DNA of 64,000 bases. It comes from Bacillota bacterium (GTDB lineage: Bacteria; Bacillota; SHA-98; UBA4971). The notes below the pieces were generated by a model. It was not told the origin of the DNA. It searched no databases and was given only the letters and a program-made list of their open reading frames with translations. Location: assembly GCA_024653485.1 (NCBI GenBank), contig JANLFY010000004.1:1-64000 (forward strand), written 5' to 3'. This document shows, piece after piece, positions 48,701 to 56,609 of this stretch; positions within the stretch are counted from its first letter, which is position 1, and each line of letters starts with the position of its first letter. A program made the position numbers and the translations under genes.

Positions 48701-48849
48701 ACGTAGCTTCCGGGAGAACCTTGGGCTGACACGGGGCCTGTTTGGGCCGAGGCAGGCCGTACGGACGTCATGGCAAGCACGCTCAAGATCGCAGGTATGA
48801 TAGCCGGCAAGATCGACGCGCGGAAAACCGAATGAAACCGTCTCATCAT
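45721..48849 (-). CDS. Giant polysaccharide export protein with ten SLBB repeats
   Basis: 1042 residues from ATG 48849, about three times a Wza-type protein. Order: signal peptide (FHSVFRASILPAIIPAILSVLA, cleavage after ASA); polysaccharide export domain (GSYVVSAGDVLDITVWGYEDLS); then ten SLBB units of about 80-100 residues, each starting like VSVLGEVxxPGxY and containing LxDAxAxAGG; finally IEWDTVFSFLSGLKLVKDLLAR, possibly an amphipathic helix like the one Wza uses in the outer membrane. No lipobox Cys. The ATG 48849 start puts the signal at the N-terminus; 48846 is equivalent and 48951 would add 34 odd residues. First gene of the cluster. The function would be a conduit for polysaccharide across the periplasm and outer membrane. 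Confidence 0.88.
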   Translation of the reverse strand: MMRRFHSVFRASILPAIIPAILSVLAMTSVRPASAQTGPVSAQGSPGSYVVSAGDVLDITVWGYEDLSAAVKVREDGKISFTSLIEEVTAAGLTVPALQEVLTDKLSYYLKNPKVTVSVREWRLVRVNVIGAVRSPGTFSFRETPSLIDAIAAAGGETPDADTTCIRISHRPEFVTNQGTAGGPVTVDLGAVLAGAMHPSSCFLLDGDTVFVPKALAVRVMGMVRSPGTYYLERGARLTDAIARAGGILPEGDAGRVSVSRGETARTANFAYAILVPGGDENVALADGDVIHVPEAVRTVSVLGEVEKPGIYPIGPDTRVFDVIAAAGGPGLNGDISHIQVTRTSDATTQVFEVDLGALEDSPSQNPSASNLGGTLRLRPGDMVYVPRAIEVQVLGQVKSPGTYRLRVRSRLVDAIARAGGPTEQADTSRVSLTRTSSGDADTASRAHASPGTVPGTGTGGAAGPYAKVLDLEAILKGAKPEDNVILQDQDIISIPELIQEVSVLGEVTRPGTYKIHKETRLLDVLALAGGVRPEGDATSAVLTSKHPDGEMRRTIDLDRLQAAGGGEDNCLVKNGDVLYVPKSISVMVLGKVRAPGTYSLRATAKFMDAVSRAGGVSEDGDPSLATLTRQTDSAGGQSVQTVNITSIMAGSDDRNVPLRDGDIIFVPDLVREVSVLGQVARPGVYRIREGTTLLEALAMAGGVTETADERAIRLSTKAQDGSAKVMMVDVDSLDSSILVHNGDTVFVPESARQVSVLGEVAKPGVYRVRKETTLLEALAMAGGITQMGDDHAVKVTVRGADGSSDTLEFDLRRTGKAHDASAWILRGGEVIYVPRSIAVHVVGEVAKPGLYYLKAGSSVADALAAAGGLTDDADGSSVTLTTRSQSGDESSSSKEGVSVLLLNANEILTGSDPRANRTISDRDTIFVPKALREVVVVGEVARPGVYKIRDSAKLMDALGLAGGPTKRAALESVCIFRDGRIAAGEEVSLGQDNLFFTGRADENPPVAGGDIVYVPAASKIEWDTVFSFLSGLKLVKDLLAR

Positions 48850-48977
48850 GGGCCTTGAACACGTCACCTTTCCGATCCTTCCTGTGGTCGCCGGGACGGC
48901 GCGCCCTCCCGGTGACTCTCGTATGGTCCAATTCGACTCCTTCCACGACATTCCTTTCTTGGGAAGATGATTTCCTA

Positions 48978-49000
48978 ATCACGATGTGATCCCCATCACT
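48978..49000. promoter_or_regulatory. CRP/FNR-like operator with a third half-site
   Basis: TGTGA (48985-48989), 6 bp, TCACT (48996-49000): nine of ten positions match the CRP-family consensus TGTGA-N6-TCACA. A third half ATCAC lies at 48978-48982, forming ATCAC-GAT-GTGAT with the first. It lies about 130 nt before the export gene start. Candidate site for a Crp/Clp-type regulator not encoded here. Confidence 0.45.
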
Positions 49001-49013
49001 GCTCGCTTGGATA

Positions 49014-49045
49014 AGAGGGGTCTTTCGTGGAGAAGACAGCCCTCT
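49014..49045. other. Two-part hairpin in the polysaccharide control region
   Basis: AGAGGG (49014-49019) pairs with CCCTCT (49040-49045), and inside it GTCTT (49020-49024) with AAGAC (49033-49037), 8-nt loop and a 2-nt bulge. No T tract on either strand. May be a leader structure. Confidence 0.5.
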
Positions 49046-49230
49046 TGCCCGGATGCGACACAAGTTGCTGGCATGTGAAGGAAAAGTTCATTCCTGTAAC
49101 GAAAAACAAACGACAGACTGATCGGGTGGTCGGAACGATCGCTCGATCGGCAGCGATGCGGGGGCGGGGCGGTGCATCGCTTCAGAACAATTGGCGGGGG
49201 CCTGGCGGCTGACGTGGAGAGTGAAGTACA

Positions 49231-51189
49231 GTGACGCGTGGAGTGCGTAGGACCATCCTGGTGAGCTGTGACATCGCGTGCTGTCTCGCGAGCATCCTAA
49301 TTGCGCTGCTCGTCCGCTTCGAGTTCAACCCGTCGCGGGCGTTACCGTATGTCGCGATGATCGCTCAGCGGTTGCCCGCGTTGCTCTTGGTGCGCATCGC
49401 AGCGTACACAGCGTTCGGACTATACAACAGACTGTGGGAGTTCGCAAGCGTTCGAGAGCTCGTAGCGATCGCCAAGGCCGGCACCGTAGCTTCCGTCGGC
49501 GACTTTATCTTGCTCCACATTATCGAGGGGCCGGGCTTTCCTCGGAGCGCGACCCTCCTCATGTGGATATTCAATATATGTCTTTGTGGGGGGGTCCGTC
49601 TCCTCGCCCGCCTGAGAAGGGAGTGGGTCCTAGCCGCAAGGGCAGGCCAGCGCGTGGGGCGCGACAGCCGGGCGGATTCGGCCTCGACAATAGAGCCACC
49701 GAGCCCTCGGTGGGAGGCCGGCCGGCTCACGCGCGCTCTCATCGTGGGAGCGGGCGAGGCGGGCGTGATGGCGGCGAAGGAGCTCAGGACACATCCCGAG
49801 CTCGGCTATGATGTGGTAGGGTTCGTAGACGACGACCTATCGAAACAGGGGTACATGTTGGCCGACCTGCGCGTGCTGGGCACGCGGAAGGACCTCGCGG
49901 CCCTTGTGGCCAGGCACGACGTGGATGACATCATAATAGCGATGCCTTCGGCGCCGGGACGTGTGGTGAAGGAGATCGTGGCTGCGTGCGAGGGGCTCGG
50001 GACCAGAGTGAAGACGCTTCCCGGTGTGTACGAGCTCATCGACGGCAAGGTTGACGCAAGCCACATTCGGGACGTCCAGATAGAGGACCTTCTCAGGCGC
50101 GAGCAGATCAAGGTGGACCTCGCGCAGATCGGCAGCTACCTAAGTGGGCGGAGAGTGCTCGTGACCGGAGCAGGAGGCTCCATAGGCCGAGAGCTCTGCC
50201 GACAGGTGGCCAGGTTCGAGCCGGAGAGCCTCGTGCTGCTTGGGCATGCAGAGAACGATATCTACGAAATAGATCTCGAGCTCAGAGAGACGTTCCCTGG
50301 CCTGAGGACTGTGCCGGTCATCGGAGACATCAGGGACGCGGCGCGAATGGAGGGCGTGTTCGGGCGGCAGGAGCCGAACGTCGTCTTCCATGCTGCGGCG
50401 CACAAGCACGTCCCGCTCATGGAGGTGAATCCCGAGGAGGCCATCACCAACAACGTCTTCGGCACGTGGAACGTGGCGACTGCCGCCGACCGGCACGGCG
50501 CGTCCAGGTTCGTGCTCATTTCCACGGACAAGGCAGTGGAACCAGTGAGCGTCATGGGAAGCACAAAACGCGCCGCTGAATTGATCGTTCAGGCCCTGGA
50601 CAAGCACAGCAAGACGAAGTTCATCGCGGTACGATTCGGGAACGTCCTCGGCAGCAGGGGAAGCGTGATTCCTCTCTTCAAACGGCAAATTGAGGCGGGA
50701 GGCCCCATAACGATCACCCACCCCGACATGACGCGCTACTTCATGACGATCCCCGAGGCCGTTCAGCTGGTCATTCAGGCGGCGGCCATGGGGGAAGGCG
50801 GGGAAGTATTCGTCCTAGACATGGGTGAGCCCGTCCGCATAGTGGATTTGGCCCGCGACCTGGTGCGGCTGTCCGGTCTCGACCCAGATCGCGACATAGA
50901 GATGAAGTTCACGGGGGTGCGTCCGGGGGAGAAGCTGTTTGAGGAACTCCTGACAGCCGAGGAAGGGACTGTGGCCACGTGCCACGAGCGGGTATTCGTG
51001 GCCAAGAGCTCGGCGGCTCTAGACGGGAGCATCCAGGAATTCCTGGAAACGTGCCGCGAGCTTGCCGCCGGGGGCGAGACCGGCGCGGCTCGGTTCGTAG
51101 ATTACGTGCGAGAGCTGACGCACTCGAGAGGAGGGGGGCGAGGAACGCAACACGGAGTGTCCTCTCTGGCCGCCGGCGGGTGTACGTAG
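49231..51189 (+). CDS. CapD/FlaA1/WbpM-type nucleotide-sugar dehydratase/epimerase
   Basis: 652 residues. The N-terminus has about four membrane helices; a first Rossmann region follows (ALIVGAGEAGVMAAKEL, CoA-binding-like), then the SDR catalytic domain with VLVTGAGGSIGRELCRQ from about residue 308, HAAAHKHVPLMEVNP, and the atypical catalytic segment STDKAVEPVSVMGSTKR in place of YxxxK. Such enzymes are 4,6-dehydratases acting on UDP-GlcNAc or related sugars at the start of capsule or glycan sugar synthesis. GTG start with GGAGAGTGAAG upstream. Divergent from the export cluster, hence probably its sugar supplier. Confidence 0.92.
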   Translation: MTRGVRRTILVSCDIACCLASILIALLVRFEFNPSRALPYVAMIAQRLPALLLVRIAAYTAFGLYNRLWEFASVRELVAIAKAGTVASVGDFILLHIIEGPGFPRSATLLMWIFNICLCGGVRLLARLRREWVLAARAGQRVGRDSRADSASTIEPPSPRWEAGRLTRALIVGAGEAGVMAAKELRTHPELGYDVVGFVDDDLSKQGYMLADLRVLGTRKDLAALVARHDVDDIIIAMPSAPGRVVKEIVAACEGLGTRVKTLPGVYELIDGKVDASHIRDVQIEDLLRREQIKVDLAQIGSYLSGRRVLVTGAGGSIGRELCRQVARFEPESLVLLGHAENDIYEIDLELRETFPGLRTVPVIGDIRDAARMEGVFGRQEPNVVFHAAAHKHVPLMEVNPEEAITNNVFGTWNVATAADRHGASRFVLISTDKAVEPVSVMGSTKRAAELIVQALDKHSKTKFIAVRFGNVLGSRGSVIPLFKRQIEAGGPITITHPDMTRYFMTIPEAVQLVIQAAAMGEGGEVFVLDMGEPVRIVDLARDLVRLSGLDPDRDIEMKFTGVRPGEKLFEELLTAEEGTVATCHERVFVAKSSAALDGSIQEFLETCRELAAGGETGAARFVDYVRELTHSRGGGRGTQHGVSSLAAGGCT

Positions 51190-51382
51190 TACAATGCTGC
51201 CGGCCGGACTGCCGGCTGGCTCGATTTGAGATCCGATTGGACGCCGATGGGGAGTCGGGCGGTTGGGCGACGGGCAGGCCGTTTGGACGGGCACGACGCT
51301 ATCTGGCACAACACGGGGCATCGGGACACTGGCGCGCTGGCGCAAGGCACCTAAGTGCGGCTAGGAGGTTGGAAGAGAAAGC

Positions 51383-52969
51383 ATGATGACTCCTCTGGAG
51401 GCCCTCTTCATTCTTGCTGCCGCCGGGTACGTCCTCGGCGGCATTAGCGTGGGGAACATGCAGCTTGGGACCTCTGGTGTGCTCCTCGCGGCCCTGTATT
51501 TCGGGCACCTAGGGTACGAGGTCCCGGGGATCGTGCGAGACCTGGGTCTTGCGTTGTTTGTTGGCTCCGTCGGCCTGACCGCGGGGCCGAGGTTCTTTCG
51601 AAACCTCAGGCGAAACGCCTTGTCGTACGGCTTGTTAGCCCTTCTCATCGTTGGCTCCGGGGCCGTTGCCACGGCGATGGCCGCGAGGCTGTTCGACATC
51701 CCGCGCGCCCTCGCGGTGGGAATCTACACGGGGGCGCTCACCACGACACCTGGCCTGGCGGTGGCGCTCGAGGCGACCGGCGACAGCGCGGCGTCCATCG
51801 GGTATGGCATAGCATATCCATTTGGCGTGGTGGGGGTCGTGCTGTTTGTCCAGCTCATGCCGCATCTCCTTCGAAAGAACCTGAGGGAAGAAGTGGCGAA
51901 GCTATCCCAGACGCCCGACCGCGAGGCGGGCCTCGTTCCGACGTTGCTCGTCCGGGAGTTCGTCGTGGAGAATCCCGACGTGGACCGCAAGACCCTGGCG
52001 GAGCTCGCCATCCATTCTCGCACGGGCGCGGTGGTGTCGAGGGTGAAGCGCGGACGGCAGGTTTTCGCGGCGCTCGGCAACACGGTTCTTTTGAAGGGCG
52101 ATGGAATCCGCGCGGTGGGGACCGAGGAAGCCCTCGCGAAACTGGAGGCGGTCGTAGGGAGACAGGCCCAGGTTCCCATGGACGAGCCTGGCGTGGAGGT
52201 TCGAGACTTGGCGGTAGAGAGCAGGGAGGTCGCAGGGAAGACCGTGTGCGAGCTGAATGCCCACGGCCAGTACGGCATCATACTTACGAGGGTCAGGCGG
52301 GCGGGAGTGGAGTTCACGCCAGGTGCGGACACGGTGCTCGAGCAGAAGGACGTCGTGCGCGCCGTCGGCGCCCCGTCCGCGATGGACAGGTTCCAGGCGG
52401 TCCTGGGACGGCAGAGGCGGCCATTGGAGCGGACGGGGATGCTCGCTCTTGCGCTCGTGATAGCGGTAGGACTCCTGATAAGCCGGCTCCGCCTCGAGAT
52501 CCCCGGCGTCGGCGCGGTGAGCTTGGGTATAGCGGGAGGGCCCCTGATGGCGGGGCTGATAGTCGGGCACTTCGGCGGCGTCGGGCGATGGTCTTTGCGA
52601 CCGTCCGGGCAGACTCTCGGAATCACCCGGGAGATGGGACTCATGCTGTTCCTGGCGGGCGCGGGGGTCGCTGCGGGGCGCGGGTTCGTTGCAACCGTGG
52701 CTAAGTACGGGTGGTTGCTCTTCGCGAGCGGCGCGGGGATCACCGTGATTCCGATGATGCTGGGGTTCGCGGCTTCTGCGCTGTTCTTCAAGTTGAGCCT
52801 CCCTGATAACCTCGGGAGCATCTGCGGAGGCATGACGAGCACGCCGGCCTTGGGGGCGCTGATCACAGCGGCCGGGAGCGACGAGGTGGCGGCGTCGTAT
52901 GCGGCTACGTACCCGTTCGCCTTGGTGCTTGTGGTCCTGGCTACACAGGCCCTGGCTATCCTGCTGTGA
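51383..52969 (+). CDS. AAE-family transporter with two TrkA-C domains
   Basis: 528 residues. Two homologous membrane halves (GTSGVLLAALYFGHLGYEVPGIVRDLGLALFVGSVGLTAGPRFF near the start; GIAGGPLMAGLIVGHFGG ... REMGLMLFLAGAGVAAGRGF near the end) flank a cytosolic part with two RCK-C/TrkA-C domains. This is the YidE/YbjL/AspT arrangement. Known members exchange aspartate for alanine or succinate; the substrate here is unknown. Conserved GALTTTPGLAVALEATGD and GGMTSTPALGALITAAG repeats are visible. ATG start; GGAGG 14 nt upstream. Monocistronic, followed by the metK leader. Confidence 0.88.
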   Translation: MMTPLEALFILAAAGYVLGGISVGNMQLGTSGVLLAALYFGHLGYEVPGIVRDLGLALFVGSVGLTAGPRFFRNLRRNALSYGLLALLIVGSGAVATAMAARLFDIPRALAVGIYTGALTTTPGLAVALEATGDSAASIGYGIAYPFGVVGVVLFVQLMPHLLRKNLREEVAKLSQTPDREAGLVPTLLVREFVVENPDVDRKTLAELAIHSRTGAVVSRVKRGRQVFAALGNTVLLKGDGIRAVGTEEALAKLEAVVGRQAQVPMDEPGVEVRDLAVESREVAGKTVCELNAHGQYGIILTRVRRAGVEFTPGADTVLEQKDVVRAVGAPSAMDRFQAVLGRQRRPLERTGMLALALVIAVGLLISRLRLEIPGVGAVSLGIAGGPLMAGLIVGHFGGVGRWSLRPSGQTLGITREMGLMLFLAGAGVAAGRGFVATVAKYGWLLFASGAGITVIPMMLGFAASALFFKLSLPDNLGSICGGMTSTPALGALITAAGSDEVAASYAATYPFALVLVVLATQALAILL

Positions 52970-53132
52970 GACTGCGAGACTGCGGGGCGCGGTAGGCCGG
53001 TTGGCCGGGCTTGTGGCCCGCACCGGACGCGCCCCGTGTCGCGTCCCGAGTCACATCCCGCGTCGCACGCGGCGACGAGAGGACGCGACGGACTTCACTG
53101 GATGGGGCGCGCGGATTTCGGCGTGGATGCCG

Positions 53133-53162
53133 TTGCGTGCCGTCATGGCTAGGTGGTATAAT
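53133..53162 (+). promoter_or_regulatory. Promoter of the metK leader
   Basis: TTGCGT (53133-53138), 18-bp spacer, TATAAT (53157-53162), placed about 30 nt before the SAM-I riboswitch. The rest of 52970-53132 shows no feature I can defend. Confidence 0.65.
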
Positions 53163-53192
53163 ATTGCCAGCCTCCAAAACGAAATACATGCG

Positions 53193-53307
53193 GCTCTTAT
53201 CTAGAGAGGCGGAGGGACTGGCCCGATGAAGCCCGGCAACCGGCGACGGGAGACCCGCCTGCACGGTGCCAATTCCTGCAGAACTTTCCGTTCTGGGAGA
53301 TGAGAGA
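53193..53307 (+). promoter_or_regulatory. SAM-I riboswitch (S-box)
   Basis: All conserved blocks are present in order: CTCTTATCTAGAGAGG (P1/P2), GGAGGGACTGGCCC, GATGAAGCCCGGCAACC, the P3 arm, GGTGCCAATTCCTGCAG, and GGGAGATGAGAG closing P1. Binding of S-adenosylmethionine should favour the terminator that follows and shut off metK. Confidence 0.97.
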
Positions 53308-53311
53308 TGTG

Positions 53312-53345
53312 ACGCCTCTTCCCGAACGAGGAAGGGGCGTTTTTG
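53312..53345 (+). terminator. Expression-platform terminator of the SAM-I riboswitch
   Basis: ACGCCTCTTCC (53312-53322) pairs with GGAAGGGGCGT (53330-53340), one G-T pair, followed by five T residues. Confidence 0.93.
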
Positions 53346-53603
53346 TGTTGTGTTGCCCGCGGGCCGGGACGCTTCCGTATCCGCTCCGGTGCCCTCGGGT
53401 CATGGGGTGGAACCGCCGCGCCCCCGCGGGCTGGTCTTGGGCGATCGATGGGCGAACCGGTGTGTGAAGCGCGGCACAGGCTTAGCTGGCAGCGTGCCGA
53501 TCGGCACGGGCCTCTACAGAGTGTGCTGCGCGGGGATGATATAGTTTGCGAGCTCGCGCATTCTCACATAGAGCTCGCTGCGTACGGAAAGGAGAGTGCT
53601 TCC
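53346..53603 (+). other. Long untranslated leader before metK
   Basis: 258 nt between the riboswitch terminator and the metK start, with no credible gene. It contains a perfect 16-bp palindrome, CGTGCCGA/TCGGCACG (53493-53508), and a possible second -10 TATAGT at about 53540. The ribosome site GGAAAGGAG lies just before the start. Confidence 0.5.
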
Positions 53604-54827
53604 ATGGCTGAATCAACCGAGGGCTTCCAGACCAAGTCGAGGAGACTGGTAACCTCAGAGTCGGTGACAGAGGGCCACCCTGACAAGCTTTGCGACAAGA
53701 TCGCCGACTCCGTGCTGGACGCGATTCTGAGGGAAGACGCAGACGCCCGGGTAGCATGCGAGGTAGCCGCGACGACGGGGCTGGTCATCGTCATCGGCGA
53801 GGTCACTACCTCGTGCTACGTCGAGATCTCCGAAATCGTCCGCAACACGGTGCGGGAGATCGGATACACGAGGGCGAAGTACGGTTTCGATGCCGACACG
53901 TGCGGTGTCATCACATCCATCCACGAGCAATCCGCGGACATCGCCATGGGTGTGGACAACTCGCTCGAGGCAAGACAGCTCCTGAACGCGGGCGTTGCGG
54001 ACGGTTTCGAGCACTTGGGCGCGGGAGATCAGGGGCTGATGTATGGTTTCGCCACTCGCGAGACACCGGAACTCATGCCGCTGCCGATAATGCTCGCTCA
54101 TAAACTGGCGCGGCGCTTAGCGGACGTTCGGAAGAAGGAGATCGTGGAATGGCTGCGTCCCGACGGCAAGACCCAGGTCACTGTGGAGTACGATGGAGAC
54201 ACGCCTGTGAGGGTGGATGCGGTCGTGATATCCGCCCAGCATCATCCGGAAGTGGACTACGACACGTTGAGAAGGGAGATCATCGAGAAGGTGATACACC
54301 ACGTCATTCCTCCTTCCCTCCTCGACGAGCGGACCAGGTTCTTCGTGAACAACACCGGCAGGTTCGTGGTGGGCGGTCCACACGGTGACTCGGGACTCAC
54401 CGGGCGGAAAATCATCGTGGATACATACGGAGGCGCGGCACGCCACGGCGGAGGAGCGTTCTCGGGAAAGGACCCAACCAAGGTGGATAGGTCCGCGTCT
54501 TACGCGTTGAGGTGGGTGGCGAAGAACATCGTTGCGGCAGGTATCGCCGACAAGTGTGAGGTACAGGCATCTTATGTAATCGGCTCGTCTCGCCCGGTGT
54601 CGGTGGGTGTCGAGACTTTCGGCACGGGCAAGATCAGCGACGACCGCATCCTGGACCTCATCCGCAAGCACTTTGACTTGCGGCCGGCTGCGATAATAGA
54701 CAGGCTGGACCTACGCAGACCGATATATAGCCCAGTAGCCGCATACGGCCATTTCGGCAGGGCTGACCTGGACCTGCCTTGGGAGAGGCTGGACAAGGCG
54801 AGCGACCTAAGGGCGGATGCGTTCTGA
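53604..54827 (+). CDS. metK: S-adenosylmethionine synthetase
   Basis: 407 residues, family length. Makes S-adenosylmethionine from methionine and ATP. Seen: [20 protein letters not shown] (ATP and methionine site), [12 protein letters not shown] (the GAGDQG hexapeptide) and [16 protein letters not shown] (the P-loop-like signature). ATG 53604 with GGAAAGGAG about 8 nt upstream; the longer frame from 53343 covers the leader and is not coding. Controlled by the SAM-I riboswitch, giving product feedback. Confidence 0.97.
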   Translation: MAESTEGFQTKSRRLVTSESVTEGHPDKLCDKIADSVLDAILREDADARVACEVAATTGLVIVIGEVTTSCYVEISEIVRNTVREIGYTRAKYGFDADTCGVITSIHEQSADIAMGVDNSLEARQLLNAGVADGFEHLGAGDQGLMYGFATRETPELMPLPIMLAHKLARRLADVRKKEIVEWLRPDGKTQVTVEYDGDTPVRVDAVVISAQHHPEVDYDTLRREIIEKVIHHVIPPSLLDERTRFFVNNTGRFVVGGPHGDSGLTGRKIIVDTYGGAARHGGGAFSGKDPTKVDRSASYALRWVAKNIVAAGIADKCEVQASYVIGSSRPVSVGVETFGTGKISDDRILDLIRKHFDLRPAAIIDRLDLRRPIYSPVAAYGHFGRADLDLPWERLDKASDLRADAF

Positions 54828-54849
54828 CATCGGTCGTCGTCGGCATGTC

Positions 54850-54890
54850 GCGGCGCGCGGGGCGGCTGGCTCTACCGGCCCGCGCGCCGC
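54850..54890 (+). terminator. Strong hairpin after metK
   Basis: Perfect 12-bp stem GCGGCGCGCGGG (54850-54861) with CCCGCGCGCCGC (54879-54890), 17-nt loop. No T tract follows, so it may act with Rho or protect the 3' end. Confidence 0.55.
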
Positions 54891-55304
54891 TGTGCGATCC
54901 GGGCAGGGCTGACACAAGGGCCGCTCGGAGCGTCACTCAGAGTCTCTGGCGCTTTTGCCATGCCGCGGATATACTAACCGAGGACACTCGGACTCTGCCC
55001 GCCTGCCCGTCTGTGCGAAAAGGCTGGCTTCCAGATCGAGCGGGACGGAGAGTGCCGCACAGCTGCCGTGGCCGTGAAGAAGGAGGGGCGCGTGGCAACG
55101 CGCCCTACTTTGGGAAGAGGAATTTGCTGCTTTGTGTAGAAACACTCCTAGACATCGGTTTGCTCTGGACGGGACGAGGAGCTGCCCCGAGGAGCCCCGG
55201 GGCCTCATGGCGCTTCGCCCGATTTTGTCGTGTCCCTGCATGTCCTGCTACTTGGCGCTGGCTTGTCGCCTCCGGGCGTTGTGAGTGTGAGGAGGATAAC
55301 GAGA
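54891..55304 (+). other. Intergenic region between metK and the oxidoreductase
   Basis: 414 nt without a credible gene. It contains an 8-bp perfect hairpin GGGCGCGT/ACGCGCCC (55086-55105) followed by CTACTTTGGG. Possible -10 TATACT at about 54969. Reading frames here are short or merge out of frame into the next gene. Confidence 0.45.
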
Positions 55305-56480
55305 GTGGTGAACGTGGGTGTAATCGGCTGCGGCAACTGGGGGAAGAACTACGTCAGAAACTTCTCCGAGATTCCCGAGGCGAAACTAGTGACGTGTTGC
55401 GACACAAATCACGCCAGGCTCATGGCCATCCGAGAGAGATACCCGTTGGTGAAACTGACCAAGTCTTTTCAGACCGTGGCGTCAGACCCGAAGATAGATG
55501 CGGTGGTCGTTGCAACTCCTCCGGAGACGCACTATGCGATAGCCCGCGCTTGCCTGCTTCGCGGAAAGCACGTCCTAGTGGAGAAGCCGTTCACCCTGTC
55601 CTCGGAGGACGCGGATCATTTGGTTGACATAGCGACCAAGGCGGGCAAGGTCCTCATGGTCGGGCACATAATGGACTATCACCCCGCGCTGCGAGTGGTG
55701 AAGGATTATGTTGCAGCGGGCGAGCTGGGCAAGGTGTACTACTTGCACGCTACGCGGACAAGCCTCGGAATAGTGCGGGAAGACGTGAGCGTCTTGTGGG
55801 ATAAGGCTCCGCACGACATCGCCACCCTCCTTTACCTGCTGGAAGACGAGCCCGTGAGCGTCGCCGCCACAGGCGAGGCCTACGTGAACGACGGCATAGA
55901 AGACGTGGCGTTCGTCACGATCAGATTCTCCTCAGGCGTGATGGCCAACATTCACCTGAGCTGGCTTGACCCATGCAAAGCGAGCAGGACCACGATAATC
56001 GGCGAGAAGAAGATGATAGTGTTCGACGACGCCGAGACGCTCGAGAAGGTGAAGGTGTACAACAAGGGCGTGAACCGCCGCCGCGACTTTACGAAGAAAC
56101 CTGAGGGCGGCACCCACCCGAATGGAGTGGCGGAAGGATCGGACAGCGTCGGGGACGCTACGAACGGTGTGGACACGCTGAACGGGTTCTCGGGCTTTCA
56201 GTACACGTTCACGTACGGGGACGTGTACATTCCGAAGCTGAAGATGAGCGAGCCTTTGCGGAACGAGTGCCTTCACTTCCTCGAGTGTATCCGCGAAGGC
56301 AAACGCCCCCTCACGGACGGCGTCAACGGTGCGAAGGTGGTCCGCGTGCTGGAGAGAGCTGAGGAGTCGCTTCGGCGCGGGGGCGAATACGTGCCCATAG
56401 ACTCCAGTGTTGCAGCGGCAGGCGCCAGGGAGGGGTTCATGGCCAAGGCGCGCCTTTTTTGGAAGGGGCTTGGATTCTGA
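55305..56480 (+). CDS. Gfo/Idh/MocA-family oxidoreductase
   Basis: 391 residues. N-terminal Rossmann GVIGCGNWGKNYVRNF, the conserved EKP motif in HVLVEKPFTLS, and HDIATLLYLL where the catalytic His region lies. The family acts on sugars or nucleotide sugars with NAD(P); resemblance to WlbA-like 3-dehydrogenases suggests surface-sugar synthesis, but this is inference. A hydrophilic insert (KKPEGGTHPNGVAEGSDSVG) sits around residue 265. GTG 55305 is chosen since GGAGG (55291-55295) is 9 nt upstream. Stands alone, about 480 nt after metK. Confidence 0.88.
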   Translation: MVNVGVIGCGNWGKNYVRNFSEIPEAKLVTCCDTNHARLMAIRERYPLVKLTKSFQTVASDPKIDAVVVATPPETHYAIARACLLRGKHVLVEKPFTLSSEDADHLVDIATKAGKVLMVGHIMDYHPALRVVKDYVAAGELGKVYYLHATRTSLGIVREDVSVLWDKAPHDIATLLYLLEDEPVSVAATGEAYVNDGIEDVAFVTIRFSSGVMANIHLSWLDPCKASRTTIIGEKKMIVFDDAETLEKVKVYNKGVNRRRDFTKKPEGGTHPNGVAEGSDSVGDATNGVDTLNGFSGFQYTFTYGDVYIPKLKMSEPLRNECLHFLECIREGKRPLTDGVNGAKVVRVLERAEESLRRGGEYVPIDSSVAAAGAREGFMAKARLFWKGLGF

Positions 56481-56609
56481 ACGGCCTGTCGCCAGTCATA
56501 CTCAACTCTCGTTTCCTTCGTTGACGTGCCCGCATCAGGCAAGTGCGTGTGACAACCTCGCGTCCAATCTTGCACGGGTACTTTCCGCATCTTGAGAGGT
56601 GACGCGCTC

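Larger units (their letters stand above)
48850..49230. other. Divergent control region between export cluster and CapD-like gene
   Basis: 381 nt without a credible gene, holding the promoters for both directions. It contains a CRP-like operator and a long hairpin, given separately. I could not fix -35/-10 pairs with confidence. A short reading frame at 49027-49212 has no coding support. Confidence 0.55.

Noticed and set aside
49027-49212. 61-residue frame in the polysaccharide control region
   Set aside because: No ribosome site, unlike coding sequence, and the segment contains a hairpin and probable promoters.
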